From an uncultured Lachnospiraceae bacterium (GTDB taxonomy: Bacteria > Bacillota > Clostridia > Lachnospirales > Lachnospiraceae), in the NCBI GenBank assembly GCA_910586275.1, contig CAJUIM010000166.1:1-5369 (forward strand): a DNA stretch of 5,369 nucleotides. Direction: 5' to 3'. How positions within the stretch are numbered: the stretch's first letter is position 1; each line of letters begins with the position of its first letter. Both the position numbers and the translations under genes were made by a program. Under the pieces are notes generated by a model. It was not told where the DNA came from. It did no database searches and was given only the letters and a program-made list of their open reading frames with translations. Below are positions 1-4,858 of this stretch, piece after piece.

Positions 1-1052
1 GTCTGGCCCCCTGTTGCTATTCCGCCGGATGCGTGCTTGTCAAAATAATGCTGCCCATATTCCGCCCTTTTTGCCTTGACGGAATCCCCCATATTTGCCG
101 GCCTTTCGTACCCGGTCAATACTGCATCCGAAGCAGCCTTGACGGATTCGGCGGATTTCAGCACGGACATAACCGCTTTGTACCCGGAAATCTCTTTCCA
201 CAAAAATTCAAGCTGCATCGTCAAATCTCCGATTGATGCGCCTTTTCCCCTTGCGTAATCAAGAAGTGCCTGTTTGCGTGTGTGATATGTCCACTGCGCC
301 AATCCGTACCCGGCGGCATCCCGGACGAAATTGCTATATGTTCCGGCATCCACGGCGGCGGTATATTCCGCATCTGACATATTCAGCTTCTTTTCATAGC
401 TGTTTTGCAGATTCCGGGGATTCAGTGCGCTTTCAGCGTAAAGATTGCCCATCAGTCCGGCGATGGCGTAAGCATTCAGCCCCTTTTCTTTGAGAAATCC
501 CCAAATCACGGCGGCATTATCCGCCGGGGGCTGTTTGTCCTTGCTGTCCGCCTTTGCTGCATAGTTCGGGGCAATATACCCCCGGATGTATCGCTCATTG
601 ATGGCGATTACCCGATAATCCACGGAATCCCGGATATTTCCCTCAACGATGCGGATATTTCCGCCGGACACGGCAACAACCATCCCGATATGGTCGGCCG
701 CCCCTGTGCAATCCCCGATTCCGTTATCCTGCCAATCATAAAGGACATAATCCCCGGAATCCGGCACATAGGAATCATTTTCCACCCAAATCCCCATCTT
801 TTTGGCAAGCGCAATCATCTTTTCGCAACTGCATTCTGTCGGGATGATGTCCGTGTACCCGGCGGCGATGGCGGCGGCGGATGCTGCCGTGGCGCACCAC
901 GCATCACTATATTTTACCCTGTACCCCCTTGCAAGAGGGGAATGCCCGTTGTAAAGGTCAATAATGGACTTGTGGCTTCCATCTGCTTCCTTTTTGCCGG
1001 CCCATCCCGTGAAAATGCCTACAATTTTATTTCTCGCTTCTCTTTCTGTCAT
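1..1052 (-). CDS. Phage endolysin, two catalytic domains (Cys/His peptidase-like plus phage tail lysozyme), 3' end cut by window
   Basis: Translating the minus strand from the ATG at 1052-1050 gives 350 codons with no stop before the left edge, so the protein is at least 350 aa and its C-terminus is missing. The start is set by AGGAGG at 1063-1068, 10 nt upstream. Residues about 1-160 look like a CHAP or NlpC/P60-type amidase/endopeptidase: DAWCATAAS places a candidate nucleophile at Cys53, and ADHIGMVV a candidate His121. Residues about 180-335 resemble the phage tail lysozyme family: AVIWGFLKEKGLNAYAIAGLMG followed by NLYAESALNP, with candidate catalytic Glu207, then GYGLAQWT (249-256). The linker around 165-178 is Lys/Pro-rich. 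It would cut both the peptide and the glycan parts of peptidoglycan at host lysis. There is no signal peptide, so export would depend on the holin encoded just upstream. A virion-associated lysin is an alternative, but the holin neighbour favours endolysin. The lysozyme domain is the more certain of the two. Confidence 0.88.
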   Translation of the reverse strand, partial: MTEREARNKIVGIFTGWAGKKEADGSHKSIIDLYNGHSPLARGYRVKYSDAWCATAASAAAIAAGYTDIIPTECSCEKMIALAKKMGIWVENDSYVPDSGDYVLYDWQDNGIGDCTGAADHIGMVVAVSGGNIRIVEGNIRDSVDYRVIAINERYIRGYIAPNYAAKADSKDKQPPADNAAVIWGFLKEKGLNAYAIAGLMGNLYAESALNPRNLQNSYEKKLNMSDAEYTAAVDAGTYSNFVRDAAGYGLAQWTYHTRKQALLDYARGKGASIGDLTMQLEFLWKEISGYKAVMSVLKSAESVKAASDAVLTGYERPANMGDSVKAKRAEYGQHYFDKHASGGIATGGQ

Positions 1053-1071
1053 GATCTCGTTTCCTCCTGTT

Positions 1072-1100
1072 AAAAAGAAAGGGCGGCATCGCTGCCGCCC
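1072..1100 (-). terminator. Rho-independent terminator between holin and endolysin
   Basis: On the minus strand a perfect 8-bp stem GGGCGGCA / TGCCGCCC with a GCGA tetraloop (1081-1100) is followed at once by TTTCTTTTT (1080-1072). The endolysin AGGAGG starts only 4 nt after the T-run. It follows the holin stop by 13 nt. Its position inside a lysis cassette suggests partial termination or antitermination control of endolysin expression; that role is inference. Confidence 0.8.
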
Positions 1101-1113
1101 GTGGGTCAAATAG

Positions 1114-1422
1114 TTATTCGCTTTTCTTTTCATCGGGCGGCGTTCCGCTTGTGCTGATTCCGCCAATCTTTCCGCCCGTCTTTGCGCTCCCGGATTCCTC
1201 CATGATTTCCGAAACGCTGTCAACGGTCGTTTTGATTACGGTTGCAACGGCGGCGGCATCAATATTCCCCTCGATGATGTTATAGGCAATCGTGGCTGCA
1301 GCCGCAACAATGATGCAGATAATCTGAATCAAGGGGGAATCGGTGTTTCCCAATGCGCCGCATACGGCAATGATTACCGTTAAGATGGTAAGCAAGAATT
1401 TTCTGCTTTTCAGTTTTTGCAT
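1114..1422 (-). CDS. Phage holin, two transmembrane helices
   Basis: This 102-aa protein starts MQKLKSRKF. A start 30 nt upstream (1452) is open, but the AAAGGAG lies between the two ATGs and sits correctly, 10 nt before the ATG at 1422-1420, so the shorter form is chosen. A short basic N-terminus (K3, K5, R7, K8) precedes two hydrophobic segments at about 9-25 and 31-50, separated by a GNTDSP turn. The remainder (51-102) is soluble, with a charged end DEKKSE. Size, topology and position between an XhlA-like gene and an endolysin gene match small phage holins of Gram-positive bacteria, which open the cytoplasmic membrane at the programmed time and release the endolysin. The exact Pfam holin family is not certain from reading alone. 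The C-terminal soluble half is rather long, with an Ala/Thr/Val-rich amphipathic stretch at 54-72. Confidence 0.8.
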   Translation of the reverse strand: MQKLKSRKFLLTILTVIIAVCGALGNTDSPLIQIICIIVAAAATIAYNIIEGNIDAAAVATVIKTTVDSVSEIMEESGSAKTGGKIGGISTSGTPPDEKKSE

Positions 1423-1585
1423 GGTCTTTATGCTCCTTTCTGTTTTTTTCATGCACCACGCCGCCCATATATGCCCTTGTGCGTTCCTGTGCGCCCTATT
1501 TACGGCTTTTCTGTTTCCGGCGTGGATTTACTTGCCCCCGGCTCTTTTGGGGGCATTCTCGCCCGTTCCGTGCGCCTGTATGGGG
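1423..1585 (-). other. Gap between XhlA-like gene and holin gene
   Basis: These 163 bases hold the holin ribosome site and one GC-rich inverted repeat (1533-1555). I see no convincing promoter. The only minus-strand open frame I noticed inside it is about 18 codons (starting MPPKEPG) without a ribosome site. Confidence 0.5.
1533..1555. repeat. Inverted repeat, 7-bp arms, 9-nt loop
   Basis: TGCCCCC at 1533-1539 pairs with GGGGGCA at 1549-1555. Neither strand has a T-run after the stem, so it is not a standard intrinsic terminator. It could be an mRNA stabilising or processing hairpin within the lysis transcript; no function can be shown. Confidence 0.5.
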
Positions 1586-1864
1586 TCAAATTCCCATTCC
1601 AAGCTTCACGAAACAGAAAATCACTCCGACAAGCGATGTAATAACGGCGGCCGCAGCCGTCCGGGCAAGCCACTGATTCCGGCTTTCAAGCTGCTTGATT
1701 CGGTTAAGGTTTTCTTTGACATCATCTTTCAGAATCGCCAACTCCTTTTCGGCATCGTAGAATCTTTTCTTAAATTCTCCATAGCCGTCCAGTTTTTCCT
1801 CAATCCGTGTCAAACGCTCCATCACTTGCACTTCGAATGATTCCCCATTGTATCCTTCAGACAT
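1586..1864 (-). CDS. XhlA-like lysis-associated protein (coiled coil plus C-terminal membrane anchor)
   Basis: This 92-aa protein has a long heptad-like charged helix (about residues 11-63, including MERLTRIEEKLD and AILKDDVKENLNRIKQLESR), then a single hydrophobic helix (about 66-86, ending VGVIFCFVKLG). That architecture matches the haemolysin XhlA family found beside holin and endolysin genes in Bacillota phages and PBSX-like prophages, where XhlA works with the holin and amidase in lysis. The start at 1864 has AAAGGAG upstream with about 10 nt spacing. It is the first gene after the RT terminator and opens the lysis cassette. Family membership is inferred from architecture and position rather than from a signature motif; a tail or baseplate-associated coiled-coil membrane protein is the less likely alternative. 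Confidence 0.7.
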   Translation of the reverse strand: MSEGYNGESFEVQVMERLTRIEEKLDGYGEFKKRFYDAEKELAILKDDVKENLNRIKQLESRNQWLARTAAAAVITSLVGVIFCFVKLGMGI

Positions 1865-1890
1865 AAGGCATTATCTCCTTTCTGCTAGAA

Positions 1891-1915
1891 TAAAAATAAC
1901 CGCCTATTATGGCGG
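1891..1915 (-). terminator. Intrinsic terminator overlapping the RT stop codon
   Basis: On the minus strand CCGCC (1915-1911) pairs with GGCGG (1904-1900) around an ATAATA loop, and TTATTTTTA follows (1899-1891). The RT stop TAA (1909-1907) lies inside the loop, so the gene ends within the terminator. It would mark the end of the DGR transcript before the lysis genes. The stem is short, so termination may be partial. Confidence 0.6.
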
Positions 1916-3004
1916 CGATTTTCGATGTGGTATTAGCACAAATTCCGCCGCTAGGCGGTTATAAATATTCTGATTGCTGCAATGTTTGAACATCCCCCGG
2001 TAACTCTGGTAAGTGTTGTTTGCTTTCTTAAAAGATGTCCGCCCCTCGTTGTACTTTCTGGCAACGCATTTCAGACATCGCCTTGTCCTTTTGAGGGTAC
2101 TCTTTCGGATTTTGATGCGCCGTGTGTTCACAAGTGCGCCCACATACTCCACGGAACGATTCGCCGGAATGATTGCGGTCTTGCTGTTCAATTCAAGATG
2201 CAATTCCTCATTCAGAAATCTTTCGATTTCATCCTTGATTCCGTGAAGTTCCTGTTTATCCGGCCACAAGATAATAATATCGTCCGCCGTCCGCTGATAA
2301 TAATGGATTTTCAGCTTGTGTTTGCAAAATAAATCTAATTCGTGCAAGTAGATGTTTGCAAACATTTGTGATGTCAAATTGCCTATTGGCATCCCGGTGG
2401 AGTAAATCCATTCATCCCGTGGCAATTCAGTAGGCATACAGCCGGAAGGAAGCCCGAAAGCCGTATTCTCGCAATTTATTATCTTGTCAAGCAGATTCAT
2501 AATCCGCTTGTCCTTGATGTGCTTTGCAAGGATTTTCAGCAGTATTTCGTGGTCGATTCTGTAAAAGTATTTGCTTATGTCAAGTTTAAGGATATAATGT
2601 TTCTTGCTGCTCCTGTTGACTTTGCGAAGCCAATATTGCAGCCTTTCCCTTGCCCTTACTGGCCCTTTTCCTTTTCGGCATCCGTAGCTATCATATATAT
2701 ACATCTTTTCATACAGCGGATTCAATTTCCTGTAGATAGCCCACTGTACAACACGGTCACGGAATTGCAAGGCCATTATGATGCGTGGCTTCGGAATTTT
2801 TATTTCTTTCGCCCGGTATGGCCCAACCTCATAACTTCCCCATATCAATTCATTTTGAATCTGGATAAGTTCTTCGGTCAATTCTGCCGTGAATCTCAAT
2901 GTTTCGCCCCGGTAACGCTTTCCATTCCCGGCCGCTTTCCTGTATGCCATAAGCAGATTTTCAAAATCCACAATTTCATCAAAAGTCAAATCAAACTGTT
3001 TCAT
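1907..3004 (-). CDS. Diversity-generating retroelement reverse transcriptase
   Basis: This 365-aa enzyme would copy TR RNA into adenine-mutated cDNA that replaces VR. Motifs in order: KPRIIMALQFRDRVVQWAI (72-90, RT2 region), LKLDISKYFYRID (139-151) with metal-binding Asp142, MPIGNLTSQMFAN (205-217) carrying the SQ box (Ser212-Gln213) that I know as typical of DGR RTs in contrast to the SP box of group II and retron RTs, YYQRTADDIIIL (235-246) with Asp241-Asp242, VEYVGALV (286-292 region), and a thumb region ending SYRGMFKHCSNQNIYNRL (334-351). There is no endonuclease or maturase X domain, as expected for a DGR RT. The odd feature is the catalytic box: Thr239 occupies the place of the nearly universal Tyr of Y-x-D-D. 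The remaining motifs look intact, so activity is plausible. The start is supported by AAAGGAG 9 nt upstream. The gene lies 177 nt after TR and ends in a terminator. Confidence 0.96.
   Translation of the reverse strand: MKQFDLTFDEIVDFENLLMAYRKAAGNGKRYRGETLRFTAELTEELIQIQNELIWGSYEVGPYRAKEIKIPKPRIIMALQFRDRVVQWAIYRKLNPLYEKMYIYDSYGCRKGKGPVRARERLQYWLRKVNRSSKKHYILKLDISKYFYRIDHEILLKILAKHIKDKRIMNLLDKIINCENTAFGLPSGCMPTELPRDEWIYSTGMPIGNLTSQMFANIYLHELDLFCKHKLKIHYYQRTADDIIILWPDKQELHGIKDEIERFLNEELHLELNSKTAIIPANRSVEYVGALVNTRRIKIRKSTLKRTRRCLKCVARKYNEGRTSFKKANNTYQSYRGMFKHCSNQNIYNRLAAEFVLIPHRKSPP
1945..1958. repeat. Short inverted repeat within the RT 3' end
   Basis: CCGCC (1945-1949) and GGCGG (1954-1958) flank a 4-base loop. 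It lies inside the coding region about 30 nt before the terminator hairpin, whose arms have the same sequence. The arms of the two elements could therefore pair alternatively. Minor feature; coding constraint may explain it. Confidence 0.35.
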
Positions 3005-3181
3005 GCTCTGATTCTCCTTTATAAGTTGCTGCTCGTTGCAAATATGGCTTGCGCCGTTCCGCCGTCTGGCGTACTGTCTGCATTAGCAGCGGTTTTAATA
3101 TCCCCTTTCGGGGCGGAAATAAGCCCCTTACCCATTTAGTTATGCTGTTGCAAGTCCGTAAACTTGCAAATCTGATTCAAA
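3005..3181 (-). ncRNA. TR-RT spacer, probable structured part of the DGR template RNA
   Basis: These 177 bases between TR and the RT gene contain no protein gene on the transcribed strand apart from the RT ribosome site. They hold several hairpins: 8-bp arms TTGCAAGT and ACTTGCAA with a 6-nt loop (3148-3169), starting 12 nt after TR; a CCCC-GAAA-GGGG tetraloop (3102-3113); a competing 5-bp GGGGC/GCCCC stem (3110-3127); and CGCC-AGAC-GGCG (3060-3071). In the BPP-1 system the RNA just downstream of TR is required for template-primed cDNA synthesis and works with Avd and RT. Equivalent function here is inferred from position and structure. Covariation in homologues would settle it. Confidence 0.6.
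3148..3169 (-). repeat. Perfect hairpin directly downstream of TR
   Basis: On the minus strand arms TTGCAAGT and ACTTGCAA pair over 8 bp around a 6-nt TTACGG loop. It lies 12 nt after the TR end and is not followed by a T-run, so it is not a terminator. It is the strongest secondary structure in the TR-RT spacer. Confidence 0.65.
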
Positions 3182-3301
3182 TGGTAAGCGGAGAAGAAGC
3201 CGATGTTGCCGTTCACATTGGAGCGCAAGTTGTTCAAATTCAACGCCGAAGAACCGCCGTTCGAAGTGTTGTTGTAGCTGCCGCCCCGGATAGGCACACG
3301 C
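3182..3301 (-). repeat. DGR template repeat (TR)
   Basis: This 120-bp segment aligns to the target gene's 3' end (3864-3983) with no gaps and 16 mismatches. On the minus strand it contains 25 adenines, 15 of which differ in VR. Read in the target frame it would encode a lectin-like tail, RVPIRGGSYNN followed by an Asn-rich stretch to GFFSAY, with nine AAC/AAT codons. AAY codons are the typical DGR mutable codon because A changes at the first two positions avoid stop codons. It lies between avd (52 nt after its stop) and the RT gene. Boundaries are the limits of identity; the functional template RNA is probably longer on both sides. Confidence 0.95.
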
Positions 3302-3353
3302 CAATGGCCCATTCCCGAAGAAAATACAATCTATAAATCAATTTGCATTTCTT
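3302..3353 (-). other. avd-TR junction, presumed 5' part of template RNA
   Basis: This 52-nt AT-rich stretch precedes TR. Its TR-proximal half continues the target reading frame as SSGMGHW before RVPI, echoing but not aligning with the target's GHFWIDLSGE before RVPL. A TAG closes the frame further upstream. No convincing -35/-10 pair was found, so TR RNA is probably transcribed with avd. Confidence 0.45.
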
Positions 3354-3776
3354 TCATTTGTTCACGTTCTTAATCCAACCGCCCAAAAGCCGCCCGATCT
3401 CGTTTAGCTGCCTTGCAATCAGTTCATACCGCTTTATGTCGATATAGTGCAAGTCATACGATAAATCGTTAAGCATCCGCAACATTTCAAGCCGCACATC
3501 GGCATCCTGTAGCGTGGTCTTTTTGTAATATTTTTTCCGTGCCTGTATAATCAGAAAAAGAAATTCATACAGGTTTTGCTTATAGTCCGCCACAAGCCCT
3601 AATTTTTCGGATTTCGGATATTTCACAAAAGCCGTATAAAGGTATTGCAGCAAATCCCGGATTTTCTGAAGCGTCACAAATCCGGCTTTATCCTCATTCA
3701 TTTTGTTTATTTCATCCTGTGGGATTTGTTGCGCTTGCACTGTCTGATTCCCCGGCGGTTGATTTTGTTTTTCCAT
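3354..3776 (-). CDS. avd: DGR accessory variability determinant Avd
   Basis: This 140-aa protein starts MEKQNQPPGNQ; AAAGGA lies 8 nt before the ATG at 3776-3774. The frame is open further upstream to 3836, but that extension runs through the GC-rich hairpin and lacks a ribosome site. Residues 1-30 are a Gln/Asn/Pro-rich, probably disordered leader. Residues about 34-137 form four predicted helices (34-51, 56-82, 88-109, 112-137). Family-typical landmarks are YPKSEKLGL (53-61), LRMLNDLSYDLHYI (99-112), and RYELIARQLNEIGRLLGGWIK (116-136). Avd proteins form barrel-shaped pentamers of four-helix bundles (relatives of the 23S rRNA intervening-sequence protein) that bind the RT and template RNA and are required for mutagenic retrohoming. 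Lys/Arg-rich helices, for example QARKKYYKK (78-86), suit nucleic-acid binding. Order target-avd-TR-RT strongly supports the call. Confidence 0.93.
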   Translation of the reverse strand: MEKQNQPPGNQTVQAQQIPQDEINKMNEDKAGFVTLQKIRDLLQYLYTAFVKYPKSEKLGLVADYKQNLYEFLFLIIQARKKYYKKTTLQDADVRLEMLRMLNDLSYDLHYIDIKRYELIARQLNEIGRLLGGWIKNVNK

Positions 3777-3803
3777 CCCATCATTCCTTTCATGCAAAAG
3801 ATA

Positions 3804-3823
3804 GGGGCGGCTATCGCCGCCCC
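3804..3823 (-). promoter_or_regulatory. Post-VR hairpin/cruciform, candidate DGR target-recognition element
   Basis: The minus strand reads GGGGCGGC, GATA, GCCGCCCC: a perfect 8-bp GC-only stem with a 4-nt loop, 40 nt beyond the 3' edge of VR and 24 nt after the target stop. In BPP-1 a hairpin/cruciform of the same stem and loop size just downstream of VR promotes retrohoming, and from memory loops in phage DGRs tend to follow GRNA, which GATA fits. The following TATCTTTTGC is moderately T-rich, so weak transcription termination between target and avd is an alternative or second role. Confidence 0.65.
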
Positions 3824-3853
3824 AAACAGGAAACATATTTCAGCGGACAGGCA

Positions 3854-4858
3854 TCAATCTTTCTGGTAAGCGGAGAAGAAGCCGACGTTGCCGTCCACAC
3901 CGGAGCGCAAGTTGTCCAAAGACAAAGCCGAAGAACCGCCGCCCGAAGCGCTGCCGTAGCAGCCGCCCCGGAGAGGCACACGCTCCCCGGAAAGGTCAAT
4001 CCAGAAATGCCCGGTATTTGTAACGCCACTTACAGGCGCAAGCAGCAATTCCATGATAATTTCGGGAAGCGTGATGGAATCAGCCGCCGCAATCGCTGAA
4101 AACGCCTTGTTATGCGTTCCTGTTGTCACTACAGAAGTGCCGATGTTGCCGGATGCGTTGAAGTGCAGAGTTCCGCTTGTGCCGGGGTCTACCAAGCTTC
4201 CGTCCGGCTTGATGGCTTTCCATGCCGTTGAAGCGGCCGCATGGGAAACTTGCAACGCCGGGGCGTTGCCCTCCATCACTTGTATTTCGCCGTTTACTAT
4301 CCTCATTCCAGAAAGCCGCTTCCAGACATTCCCCACGAAGTCCGCAATTCCGCCCGGTGTTCCATCATGATTCCATGTAACCGGGCCGCTGCCCGTTGCC
4401 GTCCGTCCGGCGGAATCCTTTGCCCCTACTTCGTAAACATGGGAATGACTTTTCCCGTAATTGCTGTTTCCTCTCGGCTCATATCCGATCTTGTGCATCA
4501 AATGGACGATTGCGGCCCATTCCGCAAAGGACATTTGATGCCAATGAAGCCCTTTTGCATTGCAGAATCCCATTTCAGCATCAAAATTATATGAATGCGC
4601 CGGGATTACATTCGGCCAACTGTACGCACGGCCATCCACAACGCAGTTAAGGAATTTACTGGCGTAGAAAACATCCTTTTCAACGCTGCCCTGTTTCCAT
4701 GCGGAATGTACTATCTCGCTTCCGCCGAAAAGCTGTGCATTCGTCATTTTGTAAAAGGGATTCATAAAGGACGGCAAATCGGCGTTATCCATGATAATTG
4801 TTGTTTTTCCGCCGGAAATGCCCTCCGTTGCAAATTTCAAGCTGTCAAAATTAGCCAT
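3854..4858 (-). CDS. DGR variable target protein, FGE-sulfatase/C-type-lectin-like, probable receptor-binding phage protein
   Basis: This 334-aa protein starts MANFDSLKFATEG. AAGGAG sits 9 nt upstream of the ATG (4858-4856); an in-frame TTG at 4885 lies before this site and is rejected. Residues about 1-75 are an N-terminal region of unknown fold. Residues about 80-334 resemble the formylglycine-generating-enzyme-like C-type lectin fold used by DGR targets: AYSWPNVIPAHSY, GLHWHQMSFAEWAAIVHL (103-120), GGIADFVGNVWKRLSGMRIVNGEIQV (169-194), and terminal RVPLRGG (293-299) to GFFSAY (326-331). VR spans about residues 293-331; relative to the TR-encoded version, residues 296, 300, 302, 303, 304, 306, 313, 315, 320, 322 and 325 differ. 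Catalytic FGE activity is not expected; the fold displays a variable binding face. The start overlaps the preceding gene by 8 nt, suggesting translational coupling. Place in the virion (tail tip or fibre) is inferred from context. Confidence 0.93.
   Translation of the reverse strand: MANFDSLKFATEGISGGKTTIIMDNADLPSFMNPFYKMTNAQLFGGSEIVHSAWKQGSVEKDVFYASKFLNCVVDGRAYSWPNVIPAHSYNFDAEMGFCNAKGLHWHQMSFAEWAAIVHLMHKIGYEPRGNSNYGKSHSHVYEVGAKDSAGRTATGSGPVTWNHDGTPGGIADFVGNVWKRLSGMRIVNGEIQVMEGNAPALQVSHAAASTAWKAIKPDGSLVDPGTSGTLHFNASGNIGTSVVTTGTHNKAFSAIAAADSITLPEIIMELLLAPVSGVTNTGHFWIDLSGERVPLRGGCYGSASGGGSSALSLDNLRSGVDGNVGFFSAYQKD
3864..3885 (-). promoter_or_regulatory. Candidate IMH (initiation of mutagenic homing) segment of VR
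   Basis: The final 22 bp of VR on the coding strand, GGCTTCTTC onward, are identical to TR at 3182-3203, with two adenines unmutated; the first changed site (3886) lies just upstream. A non-variable 3' block next to a hairpin is where cDNA integration is thought to begin in characterised DGRs. It encodes GFFSAY. Only 12 of 22 bases are G/C, so it is less GC-rich than the BPP-1 element I recall. Confidence 0.55.
3864..3983 (-). repeat. DGR variable repeat (VR) at the 3' end of the target gene
   Basis: This 120-bp segment pairs with TR at a constant offset of 682. There are 16 differences: 11 A-to-G, 2 A-to-T and 2 A-to-C (coding strand, TR to VR), plus one G-to-T. Eleven codons change residue, and the G-to-T is silent in Ala311. 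Ten TR adenines are unchanged, three of them in the downstream-most part. The stop codon of the target lies 8 nt beyond VR, so diversification cannot remove it. The last ten codons stay in frame, as expected of substitution-only retrohoming. Confidence 0.95.

Noticed and set aside
608..814. Minus-strand 68-codon frame
   Set aside because: Same strand but a different frame from the endolysin; the endolysin frame is intact across it and carries the conserved motifs.
405..1073. Plus-strand open frame of 222 codons
   Set aside because: It lies antisense to the endolysin, whose minus-strand frame has family motifs and an AGGAGG start. The plus frame has no ribosome site or recognisable domain and is an open shadow.
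1114..1452. Longer holin start at 1452
   Set aside because: The good AAAGGAG site lies after this ATG and before the ATG at 1422, so the 102-aa form is preferred.
1465..1482. CATATATG palindrome upstream of the holin gene
   Set aside because: Only 8 bp, AT-rich and without flanking symmetry or paired sites; not supportable as an operator.
3049..3336. Plus-strand frames across TR (95 codons) and across VR (126 codons, 3719-4099) that look homologous to each other
   Set aside because: Their similarity is only the TR/VR repeat read antisense; neither has a ribosome site or a known domain.
3320..3345. Possible -10 box (TATAGA on the minus strand) for a dedicated TR promoter
   Set aside because: No -35 element occurs at a suitable distance, and the AT-rich run can match a -10 by chance.
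3354..3836. Longer avd start at 3836
   Set aside because: The extension reads through the GC hairpin, has no ribosome site and adds residues not typical of Avd; the AAAGGA before 3776 decides the start.
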